From the NCBI RefSeq assembly GCF_028554725.1, contig NC_071670.1, positions 32,296,001-32,360,000 of the forward strand: DNA of 64,000 nucleotides, written 5' to 3'. This DNA comes from Zeugodacus cucurbitae (taxonomy: Eukaryota > Arthropoda > Insecta > Diptera > Tephritidae). This document shows positions 22,241-34,014 of this stretch, one piece after another. The position numbers and the translations under genes were made by a program. Position 1 is the first letter of the stretch, and every line of letters starts with the position of its first letter. A model generated the notes under the pieces. That model ran no database searches. It saw only the letters and a program-made list of their open reading frames with translations, and was not told where the DNA came from.

Positions 22241-23046
22241 AGAGACATGAGCATAGTTGTTTTCATCTTCTTAGGGATTAGGAAAGATTGGTCTGGTCGA
22301 CCTTGAAATCAGTTTTAGCATTATGTTTCAACATATATTGATATCTCCATATGATTTATATAGAAATAAAAGTAGTGTCACATGAGAAGAAGGTATCATT
22401 GTGACAGGTTTCAATCTAAAATGCTTATCCCAAATGTCAAGTATTTTTTAACTTTGGCCGAAATGGATTCTGATACAAATCAATATGTTGGGAAAAATCA
22501 TAAATTCCATATATCTTATTGATTTCATTTAAATACCAGAATGTCGGTTGACTTGAACATACAAGTAAGCAGCAGTATTCCGACCAAAACAGCCTAGTTG
22601 TTATGTGAACTAGCCGATCGAAAAGACGGCGCAAAAACAACAGATCCGAATCATGTGAGATGGTAAATCGTAGTTGAGGACCTATACTCGTGTGAAAAGA
22701 AAATAAAAGTTAAATTCTATTTTTATCAATAGAAAGACGTTTTATTTATTATATTTAAGTGAACTGTTATTTGCAAGCAAGTGAAACTTCCTTGTATTAT
22801 TCTACTTTCACCATTTATTAAAGGTATTATTTCAAACTGATATCGACATAATTTTTGGGTAGCGATCAACCAAAAACAGCAACAAGACGGGTAAATCCAA
22901 AATGCTGACATACTCATAAAATACCACAGTTATCGTTACTAACCCTATCCAAATCTTTAACATAAAACGCTGAGATTTCCATATGATTAAGATTCGTTTT
23001 TTGGAAATCGTCGTCATCAGCTGTGGAATCTCCAGCATTTATGCAT
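22241..23046 (+). promoter_or_regulatory. D8 upstream region, left of Tc1
   Basis: Aligns with 36714-37496 (D11), 32310-32986 (D9) and more weakly with 16650-17300 (D6). Contains TGGAATCTCC at 23024-23033. A Tc1 insertion now separates this block from the D8 core promoter. Confidence 0.55.
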
Positions 23047-23048
23047 TA

Positions 23049-24672
23049 CAGTGGCGGACAAAACTCTACGTACGACCCCTTTTTCTTAAATTTAACAAAT
23101 TCTGTAGGATGAGAAGAAAAAGTAATGATGCAGGGTTGTTTTAAATATTATTATTGTCTGACAAATAACAAAAAAGTATAATACTCCAATATTATTTTTT
23201 AAAGTTACTCACTCAAAACTAAAAAAAGGCATTGCCAAAAGTCTACATACGTTTTATTAGTTTCACTCTTTTCGCTATTTTTTTCTGCTGAAGCATAACG
23301 GTAAATTGCCGATTGTTTCATTTATGTCTGTACTTTGTACTATTCTTGGAATTTATTGCATTTTGGCATTTTAAAAAGTGTGTACGACCAGAAAAATGGC
23401 TCCACGCAAAGAAATTTCGGTGGATGTGCGAAATTTAGTTATTAAACATAGAAATAAGAATAAATCATTTGGCGGAATAGCAAAATTTTTATGTTTAAGC
23501 AAATCGACGGTGCAGACCATATTTAATAACTTTAAAAAATCAAATTCCATCGAGAGTAAGCCGCGCACTGGCCGTCCGAAGAAGCTTAACCGCAGAGACG
23601 TTTCATTCATTCGTAAAGAAGTGAACCGAAATCCCAAAGTTCATGGTACTAAATTGGCCCAGGACATAGCAGAGCGATCCCAAATTGTTGTTCACCCACG
23701 CACAGTAACAAGGGCCCTCAATAATGAAGGATTTAACTGCAGAACTCCTCGTAAGAAGCCCCTTATAAGTGAGCAAACCCGGATACTTCGCTTGGAGTTT
23801 GCAAAAAAACATATAAATAAGAGAATTGACTTCTGAAAACGTGTTCTATTTACGGATGAGTCCAAATACAACATCTTTGGATACGACGGGAAAGCCAAAG
23901 TTTGGAGAAAACCGAACACTGCTATGGATCCCAAGCACCTAATGCCAACCGTGAAGCATGGTGGTGGCAATGTTATGGTTTGGGGAGCAGTTGCAGCCTC
24001 AGGAGTTGGAAATCTGGTATTTGTTGAAGGCATTATGGATCGCTTTCAATACAAGTCCATATTGGAAAACAATTTGAAACCATCCGTGGAAAAGTTATGT
24101 CTAGGAACGAGCTGGATCTTCCAACAGGACAATGATCCAAAGCATACGTCGCAGGTGGTGAAGGACTGGCTGCTGTATTATGCTCCACGACAGCTGTATT
24201 CACCTCCACAAAGCCCAGACTTGAATGTAATAGAACACGTGTGGGAAATTTTGGAGCGAAAGATCCGAAAGCACGATATTAGTGGTGCTCCAACTCTAAA
24301 AGAGAAGCTGCAAGAGGAGTGGCAGAAAATAACGCCGGAAGAGCTCGAAAATTTAGTAGCTTCAATGCCTAGACGGTTGGAAGCGGTCATCGATGCCGAT
24401 GGTGGTCCAACAAAATATTAAATTTTATTATTTAATTTTAAATTTTAATATTATTTCTTTTTTTTAAATTCGTACGTACACTTTTGTCAGTGCCTTTTTT
24501 GAACTTTCTGTGATTAACTTTAAAAATTAGTATTGGAGATATATATTATTTTGTTATTTTATATACAATTATAAGATTCAAAACAAACCTGCATCATTAC
24601 TTTTTTTTCAAATGTATTGGGACATTTAAATTTAAGAAAAAGGGGTCGTACGTAGAGTTTTGTCCGCCATTG
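23049..24672 (+). mobile_element. Tc1-type transposon, almost intact
   Basis: 1624 bases bounded by TA on each side. Inverted ends begin CAGTGGCGGACAAAACTCTA on the left and the complement (CAATGG...) on the right, about 45 bases with one mismatch in the first dozen. The duplicates at 32986 and 37496 show the uninterrupted target GCATTACGTCAG, so insertion followed duplication. It sits between the conserved upstream block and the promoter of D8. Confidence 0.95.
23396..24421 (+). pseudogene. Tc1-type transposase with one stop codon
   Basis: The reading frame is 341 codons long, the usual size for Tc1 transposases, broken only by TGA at 23834-23836 (codon 147), where Trp is expected. An N-terminal paired-type helix-turn-helix (KSFGGIAKFLCLSKSTVQTI) is followed by a basic linker (RTGRPKK). 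The catalytic triad is present: FTDES, QDNDPKHTS and SPDLNVIEHVWE, with 34 residues between the second Asp and the Glu (DD34E). The HGGGNVMVWG motif is intact. A single nonsense change in an otherwise clean frame implies a young, recently silenced copy. Confidence 0.95.
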
Positions 24673-24674
24673 TA

Positions 24675-24901
24675 CGTCAGCCCATTCATAAGTTATATAT
24701 ATTGCAATTAATTTTAAAAATTATACATAATTATATTCTTAACTTTCTTCCTCTACCTTCACCGCAAAGCATATTCATTTAGTTCATGATAAATATACAA
24801 GTACACTGGTGTTAAGATTTTAATTACGAACGAAAAACGATTGAACCAACATCTCGAAATTTAAACTTAACTTTACTCTTATTCGTTTACTCCGCTTAAT
24901 A
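24675..24901 (+). promoter_or_regulatory. D8 core promoter and leader
   Basis: Aligns with 17300-17521. The TATA-like word is weaker here (GATAAATATACA near 24788). Leader contains ACGATTGAACCAACATCTCG and TTACTCCGCTTAATA, shared by D6, D9 and D11. Confidence 0.5.
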
Positions 24902-25135
24902 ATGAAACTTTTGAAAATATCGAATATCAGATTACTGACGGTAATTCTTCTGATAACGGTAGTGCAAGTACAATGTTTTTCTTCGGCAAGGACACACATA
25001 TTGCAGCGAGTAGTTCGAGATCCCATTGAAGGGTCCGTAAGAGCAGAAGCTTACTTTAGGATACCACACCAACGAAATGTCGTTAATATATTAAAAGATC
25101 GAATTAAAGCAGCTAATAAAGGATCGAAAAGCTAA
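24902..25135 (+). CDS. D8, small secreted peptide (MKLLKISNIRLL subtype)
   Basis: This intronless gene encodes 77 residues. Residues 1-25 are a signal peptide with core LLTVILLITVVQV ending at Cys 25. The mature part begins FSSARTHILQRVVRDPIEGS, then VRAEAY, a short basic/aromatic middle, and NILKDRIKAANK as the C-terminal module, with a GSKS tail. Relative to D6 the signal is nearly the same, but about half of the mature residues differ outside the core and tail. D11 is identical except for the last residue (Ser to Asn). AATAAA signals are at 25219-25224 and 25252-25257. A Tc1 copy lies 230 bases upstream and may affect its expression. Function unknown. Confidence 0.85.
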   Translation: MKLLKISNIRLLTVILLITVVQVQCFSSARTHILQRVVRDPIEGSVRAEAYFRIPHQRNVVNILKDRIKAANKGSKS

Positions 25136-25257
25136 TACATTGCTATACATGCATTATGTAATTGTGATAACTTTTTATATTCTGTGATTTTATTGTAATA
25201 TATTTCATAATGTTCAAAATAAATATATGTACATTTTATAATTAAAAGATTAATAAA

Positions 25258-25663
25258 CTGAAACCAAAACTAAATTTATACAACATATTTTTAAAGCAAA
25301 TATAACCATATCTAGTCGTGCATCGCTTAGCTCAATGTTATTTGGCACCTAAAACTAAATAAGATAAGTTATTATATAGAAAATTGGTCAGGATAAGGAG
25401 TCGAGTTGAAGTCGATAACTTGAGTACTATCATGGTAGTGCTATCCAATTCGGAACAGAGGATCTTGGTATGGGAGGCAGCAAACCTAACATGTTAAACT
25501 AAAAACTTATATAAGCCTGAACGCCATGCGTATCTTCATTTGTACCTTTGGAAATGTTTCCAACAGGTCTACGGGCAACATTGAATCACGATTTTGATCT
25601 ATTTTATTTGCAAGTACATATATTATAAGAGCATGTCATACGCTGTACGTTCCCCAATTGTAG
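25258..25663. other. D8 3' flank with decayed repeat
   Basis: Includes GATCAGGATAAGGAGTCGAG and AACTTGAGTACTATCATGG words distantly related to the dispersed repeat. A third version of this segment occurs at 42740-42960. No gene is seen. Confidence 0.4.
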
Positions 25664-25665
25664 TA

Positions 25666-26229
25666 CAGTATACTCTCGAAAAGTAAATCGATTTTGGGTA
25701 ATTTACTTTTTCGAATAATTTACTTTTCCAAATATATACATAAATTATCTGTTTTTATAATATTAAATGCATTTTTAAACTTAAAAAAATCATTCATTTA
25801 TTTGCTTCAATAAAACATATGGATTTACATGAAAAACATATTTACATTTACATACATACATATGTATTTACTATGAAGAGAACAAATCTTGAATATTCTT
25901 TTGTTTTTTTTCTTTTGCAATATACATATTTTCTGACCATTTTTGTACGACAATTCAAAAAGTCTGACACCTGATTTGCATCGTTTTCATTTTTAAACCA
26001 GTGGATCAAGTAGGTGAGTTTATTTACTAAAAAGACGCGATAAACAAGAGAGTAAGTGTTTTTGCAACATCGTAAAAAACGCTGCTTGCTTCGTTTCGAA
26101 TTTTTTATCACACTCTCTGAAAAGTAAATTAAAAAATTTACTTTTTCGAGGTGCATGTGTAATCTTAAAGGTGATTAACTTTTCCGCGATTATTTACTTT
26201 CTTAGAATTTACTTTTCGAGAGTATACTG
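25666..26229. mobile_element. pogo-like MITE with TA target site
   Basis: 564 bases bounded by TA (25664-25665 and 26230-26231). Inverted ends are exact over about 23 bases: CAGTATACTCTCGAAAAGTA at the left, its complement at the right. CAGTATA ends and TA duplication suit pogo/Tigger elements. A 102-codon minus-strand ORF inside shows no recognisable transposase motif. Confidence 0.8.
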
Positions 26230-26231
26230 TA

Positions 26232-26630
26232 TTGAGTTTCAGATAAATATATGTAGTTACATGTATCGAAATTATCAATTTGATTGGACTAATTGAGATG
26301 CGGATAACTGTCAGGCATTAGAAATATTTTTATTTCAAGATAGTACTTGGTATACACGTTTCGTAGCACCCGGAATGAGTTTTGAATAGTAGATGGTCAA
26401 AAACGGGATTTTGTTACGTATGTACTCGTGTGTATGTATATATCGTTTAATATATAAGATATAACAAATAAAATAAACATTAATTATCTCCGCAGCCATA
26501 TAGTGAAATTATTGCGGGTTTCGTTAATTTAGTTGACCCTAAGTCGAAAATATCGGTTTCAATTTATCGATCGTTTCATCAGATCCAATATTTATCCAGA
26601 GCCTTTTAGACCTTAGTAGAACCAGCACAT
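26232..26630. repeat. Segment related to 45.5-46.3 kb
   Basis: The words ACACGTTTCGTAGCACCCGG and GAATGAGTTTTGAATAGTAG recur at 45630-46315 interrupted by the hAT-like MITE, so this copy shows the empty site. No gene is seen. Confidence 0.5.
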
Positions 26631-26631
26631 T

Positions 26632-28262
26632 TTCATACTCTCGAGTACATTTTAAACGAGTTAGATATAGGGTTAGTACAAATCCAGAGTCTGTCATTGA
26701 GATATCTTGGTGAAACTATACGTGTTCCTTGATACCATAAGAAGGTTGGTTTCGTAGATGGGCAAAATCGGACCACTGCCACGCCCACAAAACTACCAAA
26801 ACTATAATTACCAAATCGTCTATAGTCGTTTATTTTAGGTATTTCCTTATATAGTCTAACAATGGAGAAAATCGCATTATACCAAACCAACCTCGCATAA
26901 AAAGGTTATGTTGAAAACAAGTAAGGAAGGGCTAAGTTCAGGTGTAACCGAACATTTTATACTCTCGCAATTTATTTATTTAACTTTATTTATATTATAT
27001 AATGCACAATTTTACCCACATATTCGTCCGATATATGGTTTAAAGTCCATTGAAAGTTGGAAACCCTAATATTAGGTTAGAAGCACCGAGGTCCTCGTGT
27101 TCGATATATGGGGCCTTAAAAACCGATATCGGCGATTTTTAGAATGGGGCTGCCACACTATTAACATAGTATTTGTGCAAAGTTCTGCACCGATATCTTC
27201 ACTAGTACTTACTTTATATATTGTAAAGTAAACGATTCAGATTGTCTTCAAAGTTCTGGTATATAGGAAGTAGGCGTGGTTGTGAAGCGATTTGGCCTAT
27301 TTTCACAACATATCATTGGGATGTAAGGAAACTATTACAAACCAAGTTTCATTGAAATCGGTCGAGTAGTTCCTGAGATATTGTTTTTGACCCATAAGTG
27401 GGCGACGCCACGCCCATTTTCCATTTTGTAAAAAAATCTGAGTTCAGCTTTCATCTGCCATTTCTTATGTGAAATTTAGTGTTTCTGACGTTTTTTGTTA
27501 GTGAGTTAACACACTTTTAGTAATTTTCAACCTAACTTTCGTATGGGAGGTGGGCGTGGTTATTATCCGATTTCTTTCATTTTTGAACTGTATTAGAAAG
27601 TGGCTAAAAAAAACAACTGCAGAAAGTTTGGTTTATATAGCTCTACTGGTTTGCGAGATATGTATAAAAAACTTAATAGGGGGCGGGGTCATGCCCACTT
27701 CCCCAAAAAAATTACATCCAAATATGCCCCTTTATAGTGAGATCCTTCATACCAAATTTTATTTCCATAGCTATATTTATGGCTTAGTTATGGCACTTTA
27801 TGTGTTTTCGGTTTTCGCCATTTTGTGGGCGTGGCAGTGGTCCGATTTTGCTCATTTTCGAAAGGAACCTTCCTATGGTGCCAAGAAATAAGTGTGCCAA
27901 GTTTCATCAAGATATCTTAATTTTTACTCAAGTTACAGCTTACACAGACGGACGGACGGACAGACAGACATTCGGATTTGAACTCCACTCTTCACCCTGA
28001 TCACTTTGGTATATATAACCCTATATCTAACTCGTTTAGTTTTGGGTGTTACAAACAACCGTTATGTGAACAAAACTATAATACTCTCTTTAGCAACATT
28101 TGTTGAGAGAGTATAATGACTAAAAATGCTTTAATTCCGTAAGGAAAAACACCAGAAATCTTAAATTGCATTATGAAGATAGTACAGAAGGGTCACACGC
28201 AAATTAGTATACAAAATTTTAAATGAGTGTGGCTCCGCCCACTTATGGGCCAAAAACCATTA
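26632..28262 (-). mobile_element. Older dispersed repeat split by a younger one
   Basis: A reverse-oriented copy occupies 26632-26916 and resumes at 28116-28262 (GACTAAAAATGCTTTAATTC, as in 6405). Between them lies a full-length forward copy (26917-28115). Confidence 0.75.
26917..28115 (+). mobile_element. Dispersed ACAAGTAAGG repeat, full length
   Basis: 1199 bases. The 5' end is ACAAGTAAGGAAGG with a hairpin (TTCAGGTGTAACCGAA) and subterminal ATACTCTCGCAA. Then come CCACGCCCAC islands and a central GACGGACGGACGGACAGACA tract. The 3' end is an imperfect hairpin (ATACTCTCTTTAGCAAC, GTTGAGAGAGTATA). No target duplication: the split host repeat reads GAAA before and ATGACT after. Structure suits a non-autonomous Helentron-type element, by inference; no coding capacity. 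Confidence 0.8.
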
Positions 28263-28379
28263 CGATTACGTTTAAATTAAATTAAACATATATAAAACAA
28301 TTTTACTCTTTAATTAACCTAAAGATATCAAATTTTTTTATTTCACGAAGCAATCTAGTAGTTTTTTCCAGTCAAATAA

Positions 28380-28860
28380 ATGTTTTCGCCTTCTTTGCCA
28401 AGAAGGAGTGTTCCTTCCATAATACCAGTATGCCCTGCACATCAGTGACCAAATTGCCATCTTGGTACCAGCATGACCATGAAAAATTTTTTCATAAAAT
28501 GTTCGAGCATTAGCCATGCCGGCCAGCTTCTCAAGCTTTTCGTACTATCGCATTTCGGCCTATATCTTTTTACGTCTGCAAACACGTCTCGTTTCCCCCT
28601 TCAGATCTCGATATCTATCCCAGCACGGGTTGTGGGCGATTGTAACGATGCGAGGTAGGCAGTCTGCTTTCTCTCCAATTTTTTGACGTTGCTGAAGACC
28701 AATTGTTTCGACTGCAGCGGTAAGCAATGAGTTTGAGATGCCGTTCCACAGTTCGCTTATATCGAGATGCTGATGATTGCTCTTGGAGGATGGAGTCATG
28801 TGTAGAAGTTCACGTAAGTGAGGAAAGTTTCTGACGGCCATTCACTTGGGAGTGGCCAGG
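28380..28860 (-). pseudogene. LINE fragment, linker between EN and RT
   Basis: Minus-strand frames include ELWNGISNSLLTAAVETIGL, CWDRYRDLKGETRRVCRRKK and, after a break, NARTFYEKI, the usual order downstream of the endonuclease in APE-type LINEs. It lies head to head with the 28870 fragment. No intact ORF. Confidence 0.65.
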
Positions 28861-28869
28861 AACGATTCT

Positions 28870-29670
28870 ATTGCATGCTGAAGCAGCTCACGACTTCCGG
28901 TCTTATACCAAGTGTCCTCTGAGTAGCCAACAGACAGGCAAGCTAAAGTGAGGAGGCGAATCCCACTTATGTGGTTATGCGTAGGGTTTGAGACCCACCA
29001 CATAAAAACGAATAACCAATGAACAGAAAGCAACAGCCGCGGATAAGGAACCCCAATTTTGATGTAGACCACTACAAACGTATTAAGGACTATGATTTAA
29101 GGGCATGCACTTGGAATGTCCGGACCCTTAATTGGGAAGGTAGCTCTGCCCAGCTGGTTAATGTCCTCGTTAGAGTAAAGGCTGACATCACCGCCATCCA
29201 AGAAGTGCTATGGACGGGACAAGGACGGAAGAAGGTGGGTCATTGTGACATCTTTTACAGCGGTCATATAAAAGAGCGCAGATTCGGTGTGGGATTTGTG
29301 GTGGGAGAGAGACTCCGCTGTCAAGTCCTGGCATTCACTCCGGTGGATAAACGTCTAGACACAATCCGCATCAAAGCGTGGTTCTTCAACATATAGCTAA
29401 TTTGCACCCACGCCTTGACTTAAGAGAGAGACGAAGTCATCAAAGACACCTTCTATGAGCGCCTAGAACGTACCTATGGGCGCTGCCTCCGCCACGATGT
29501 CAAAATCGTGCTTGGTAATCTAAGGGAACTGTAAGACGGCATATCATGTAAAAAATTGTCGTCTCGCAGTGGAGAGAAAACAGACTGCCTATTGCCATCG
29601 ACCGAAACGCGTTCGAGGTGGGATAGATACCGGGAGCTGAAGAGAGAAGCGAGACGCATTTGCAGACAAA
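28870..29670 (+). pseudogene. LINE 5' end and APE endonuclease fragment
   Basis: The ORF at 29019-29396 has ACTWNVRTLNWEGS, ADITAIQEVLWTGQG and FGVGFVVGERL, conserved blocks of apurinic-type endonuclease found in RTE-like non-LTR elements. The frame stops at 29396 and a second piece ends WDRYRELKREARRICRQ just before the next dispersed repeat. The upstream 150 bases match the 5' end seen on the minus strand at 32050-32170. Confidence 0.8.
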
Positions 29671-31030
29671 ACAATTAAGGAAACGCTAAGTTCGGGAGCA
29701 ACCGGACATTTTATACTCTCGCAATTTATTGAAGAAATTTTATTAAATTCGGCATATAGTTTAATAGAATAACGAAAATCGTTACATATGTATAGTATAT
29801 GTGGACTTAGGTAATTCCTGAACCGATTTCATTCATTTTCACCAACAAGGTACACTATATCCAAGACTATACACTCACTTTATTTTGCTAATATATCTCA
29901 CATATTAACCAATACATATATGCGGAATAAAGCCCTACGTATTTTTAAAAAACCTATAATTAGATATATGAGAGCTAGGGGAAGATATTATCCGATTTTA
30001 ATAATTTTTGGAACAGAGACACACTATTAGAAGAAAACACTTTCCTCTGAATTACATTAAATTATCTGAGAGATTTACCCATATTTTCGGTTAAAATTTA
30101 CCCTTAGGTGCTGAGTTCAATATATTCGATATCTGGGGCCTTGAAAAGTTATTGTTCCTTTTCGACAATTTTTTCACAAGTGGAGCCAGAGATGATATGC
30201 ACAATTTGTGTAAAGTTTTATTCCGCTATCTTCATTGGTTCCTTATGTATATATTATTAAGTGCAAGAATCAGATGGATTTCAAAATTGAGTTATAAGAA
30301 AAGTAGTCGTGGTTGTGAACCGATTTCGCCCATTTTTTATCCATGTTATCAAGGTATCAAGAAAATATTATATACCAAATTTCATTGAAATCTGTGGAGT
30401 AGTTCCTGAGGTATGGTTTTTGACCCATAAGTGGGCGATGCCACGCCCATTTTTCATTTTGTAAAAAAAAATCTGAGTACAGCTCCCTTCTGCTATTTCT
30501 TCTGCAAAATTTAGTGCTTCTGACGTTTTTCGTTAGTTAGTTAACCCACTTTTAGTAATTTTCAACCTAACCTTTGTATGGGAGGTGGGCGTGGTTACTA
30601 TCCGATTTCAACTATTTTCATGGGGTGGGGTGGGGTACGTAAGAGAACCGACCGCAGAAAGTTTTGTTTATATAGCTTAATTGGTTTGCGAGTTATATAC
30701 AAATAACAGATTTGGGGGCGTGGCCACGCCAACTTCCCCAAAAAAGTTATTTCTAAATATGCCCCATCCTTGTGTGATCTTTTCTTCCAAATTTTACTTT
30801 TATAACTTTATTTATGGCCAAGTTATGACACTTTATGTGTTTTCGGTTTTCGCCAACCTAACCTTCTTATGGTGCTAAAGAACAAGTCTTCCAAGTTTCA
30901 TTAAGATATCTCAATGTATACTCAAGTTACAGCTTGCACGGACGGACAGACAGACATCCGGATTTGAACTTTATTCGTCACCCTGATCACTTTGGTATAT
31001 ATAACCTTATATCTAACTCGTTTAGTGTTG
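29671..31030 (+). mobile_element. Dispersed ACAAGTAAGG repeat, 3' truncated
   Basis: Starts ACAATTAAGGAAACGCTAAG, continues through the GGACGGACAGACAGACATCC block, and stops after AACTCGTTTAGTGTTGGGA, lacking the 3' hairpin. Same-family LINE sequence on both sides suggests it landed within a LINE. Confidence 0.75.
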
Positions 31031-31440
31031 GGACGTTGTAGATAATTTCGTCTACCTAGGCACCAGCATCAACACCGATAATAATGTCAACCTTGTAATC
31101 CAACGCAGAATCACTCTTGCCAACAGGTGCTACTATGGACTGAGTAGGCAATTGAAGAGTAAAGTCCTCTATCGACGAACACAAACTAAATTTTACAAGT
31201 TTCTCAACATTCCCGTCTTACTTTATGGTACAGAAGCGTGGATACGATGATACGGTACTAGGAGGAGGACAGCGGCTACGCTGGCTAGGTCATGTTGTTC
31301 GAATGGATGAAAGTGCTCCAGCTCTGAAAGTATTCGATGCAGTACCCGTTGGTGGAAGCCGAGGAAGAGGGAGGCAGAGGTGGAGTCGTTCGGCTATCTG
31401 TTGCGATTACAGCTTTTCGACTTCGAACCTTCCTTGATGG
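31031..31440 (+). pseudogene. LINE reverse transcriptase C-terminal fragment
   Basis: Frames read FVYLGTSINTDN, IQRRITLANRCYYGL, IPVLLYGTEAW, then RLRWLGHVVRMDES and GSRGRGRQRWSRS, the typical tail after the RT domain in the RTE-like group. Most of the RT domain is missing between here and 29670. Confidence 0.8.
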
Positions 31441-32200
31441 ATTTTCTAATGCTGTAATCTTGTACTAAATTTGGGACCCAGCGAATTTAATCAGATTCAG
31501 GCCGTTTGGCGATGTTTCGTCATGGAGCCTGAATTTTCCGACTGTTGTGCCAAAGACACATTCTTTACCCACCGTAGCGTTAACATCGCCAAGCATGATT
31601 TTGACATCTTGGCGGGGCCAGCACTCATAGGTGCGTTCTAGGCGCTCATAGAATTTATCTTTGGTCACATCGTCCTTCTCTTCCGTTGGGGCCTCGGCAC
31701 AATTTAGCGATATGTTGAAGAAGCTCACTTTGATGCTGATTTCATCCACCGTGGTGAAAGCCAGGACTCGGCGACGGAGTCTCTGTCCCACCACAAATCC
31801 AACATCAAATTTGCACTCCCGTCCAACGCACTTCTTGGATGACGGTGATGTCAGCTTTGAGTTGTATAAGGACATCGACTAGCTGGGCAGAGGCACCTTC
31901 CCAATTAAGGGTCCGGGCACTCCAGGTGCATGCCCTCAAATCGCGATCCTGAAAACTTTTGCATGGTTCGTCTTCAAAAGTGGGGTTTCTCTTCCGAGGC
32001 TTTTTCGATTCTTCATTGGTAATTCGATTTTATGTGGTGGGTCCCAAACCCACGCACAACCGCCGAAACGGGCTTCTCCTTCTCACTTTAGCTCGCCTCC
32101 AAACTTGTGTCTGTTGGCTACCCAGACGATGCTTGGTATAAAAGCGGAGGTTGTGAGCTGCTTGAGTCACATGCGCTTGCGTGAACCTTTACATAAGACC
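31441..32200 (-). pseudogene. LINE 5' end and endonuclease, inverted copy
   Basis: The minus-strand ORF (31465-31875) shows VGFVVGQRL, CAEAPTEEKDDVTKDKFYER, VKIMLGDVNATVGKE and LHDETSPNGL, the C-terminal half of the same endonuclease type as at 29 kb. The upstream stretch to about 32170 is its 5' end. Inverted relative to the 28.9- and 31.0-kb pieces. Confidence 0.8.
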
Positions 32201-33213
32201 CCATCCTCCAAACCATAATATTAACCGCACAATTTATTGTTATCTGAAAAGGATGCACCCTTATTTTCGTTAAGATGTCTCGTTAATTGACCGATAACTT
32301 CGTTAGAAAGAGACAAGAGCATAGTTGTTTTCATCTTCTTAAGAATTGAATCTGATTTGAGATTTGTCTGATTTCGACATTGAAATCGGTTTTTGCTCAA
32401 CATACATCGATATACTCATTTGATTTATATATTGTAAGGAAGTAAAAATTAAAGTGGCGTCACAGGAGAAGAAGGAATCGTTGTGACCCATTGCAACAAT
32501 TTTCAATCCAAAGTGTTTATACCATAAATTTCAAGTATTATTTAACTCTGGCCGAAATGGATTCTGACACAAATCAGTAATGTGGGAAAAATCATAAATT
32601 ACATATATTATATGTACCTAGCTGATTTCTTTAAATAAATGTTATATTCTATTTTTATTAAAAGAAAGATGTTTTATTTATTACATTTAAGTGAACTGTT
32701 ATTTGCAAGTGAAACTTCCGTGAAGGAATCTACTTCAACTATTTATTGAAATTAAAGTATTATTTCGAACTGGTATCTATATAAATTTTGGGTAGTGATT
32801 AACAAAAAACAACAAAAAGACGGGTAAATCCAAAATGCTGACATACTCATAAAATGCCATAGTTATCGGTACTAACCCTATCCAACTCTTTAACATAAAA
32901 CACTGAGATTTCCATATGATTAAGATTCGTTTTTTTTGAAAATCGTCGTCATCAGCTGTGGAATCTCCAGCATTTAAGCATTACGTCAGCCCATTCATAA
33001 GTTATATAGTATTTCAATTAATTTTAAAAATTATATATAATTATATTCATAACTTTCTTCCTCTTCCTTCACCGCAAAGCATATTCATTTAATTTTTGAT
33101 ATATATATACGATCACATCGATGTTGAGATTTTAGATACGCACGAAACATGATTGAACCAACAACTCGAAATTTAGATTTATCTTTACTCTGTTTCATTT
33201 ACTCCGCTTAATA
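32201..33213 (+). promoter_or_regulatory. D9 upstream region
   Basis: Aligns with the D8 and D11 upstream blocks from about 32310. TGGAATCTCC lies at 32959-32968, the unoccupied Tc1 target GCATTACGTCAG at about 32978, and a TATA-like GATATATATATACGATC at 33099. The promoter appears intact although the gene is broken. Confidence 0.5.
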
Positions 33214-33415
33214 ATGAAACTTTTGAAAATATCGAATATCAGATTACTGATGATAATTCTTCTGATAACGATGGTTTTCTTCGGCAAGGACACGCGTATT
33301 GCGGCAAGTATTAGCAGATCCCATTGAAGGGTCCTTAAGAGCAGAAGCTTTAAGCTCACAGCAGCTAAATCCCGTTAATAATTTAAAACAGAAAATTAAA
33401 GCAGCTAATCGCTAG
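33214..33415 (+). pseudogene. D9, duplicate of D6 disrupted by 14-bp deletion
   Basis: The first 20 codons repeat the D6 signal peptide (MKLLKISNIRLLMIILLITM). Fourteen bases are missing relative to D6 at the end of the signal region, between two ATG-containing words, which suggests slippage. The frame shifts and meets a stop after 36 codons, just at the old core. In the original frame the rest of D6 is perfectly preserved (core DPIEGS and C-terminal module), so the damage is recent. Promoter, leader and poly(A) signal are kept, so a non-coding or truncated transcript may still be made. Confidence 0.9.
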
Positions 33416-34009
33416 ATCGTTAAAATAATTGTTAATAATTATACATTTGTTATGTAATTGTGATAACTTTTTATCTCATGTGATTTTATTGTACTATATT
33501 TTTTAACTTTCAAAATATGTGCATATACATAATTTTTATAAATAAAAGATTGGTAAACTGATTAAATATCTTTTCTTTAAGGTTTATGGTTGTCACCAGA
33601 ATATAACAAATGGGTTCATATATTTTTAAATTCACTAGCTTTCGGTTTGCGAGAAAACCTCTAATATTTTTATACTCTTGCAACATGTTGCACAGAGTCC
33701 TAAAATTAAACTAGTTAAATACATATATATAAACCAATCCAGTGATCAGTGTGACGAGTAGAGTTGAAATCCGAATGTCCGTCCGTGTACCCGATAATTT
33801 GAGTAAAAAATTGAGATATCTTGATTAATCGTTTTTTCCACAGACAGAGCTTTATTCTTGTTGTTATTGCAGTGTAATAAAACGCTATGTTGTTGTAAAC
33901 ACTGATCTATTAGAAGGCGACGAAGACAATTTGGTAAGAATAGCTAGACATATGACAAAGGACAAAGCAAATGAACTGATGACTCGCAGTAGTCTTTAGT
34001 CTTTATTAT
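33416..34009. other. D9 3' flank with repeat fragment
   Basis: Copies D6's 3' UTR with AATAAA near 33540 and the dispersed-repeat 3' end at 33660-33830. No gene is seen. Confidence 0.5.
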
Positions 34010-34014
34010 TAACC

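Noticed and set aside
25848..26156. Transposase ORF inside the CAGTATACTC MITE
   Set aside because: No helix-turn-helix or DDE motif; lysine-rich sequence from AT-rich DNA.
27550..27891. 113-codon ORF in a dispersed repeat
   Set aside because: Equivalent frames in other copies are broken or differ; it is a chance frame in a non-coding repeat, like the similar ones at 19079, 40033 and 48049.
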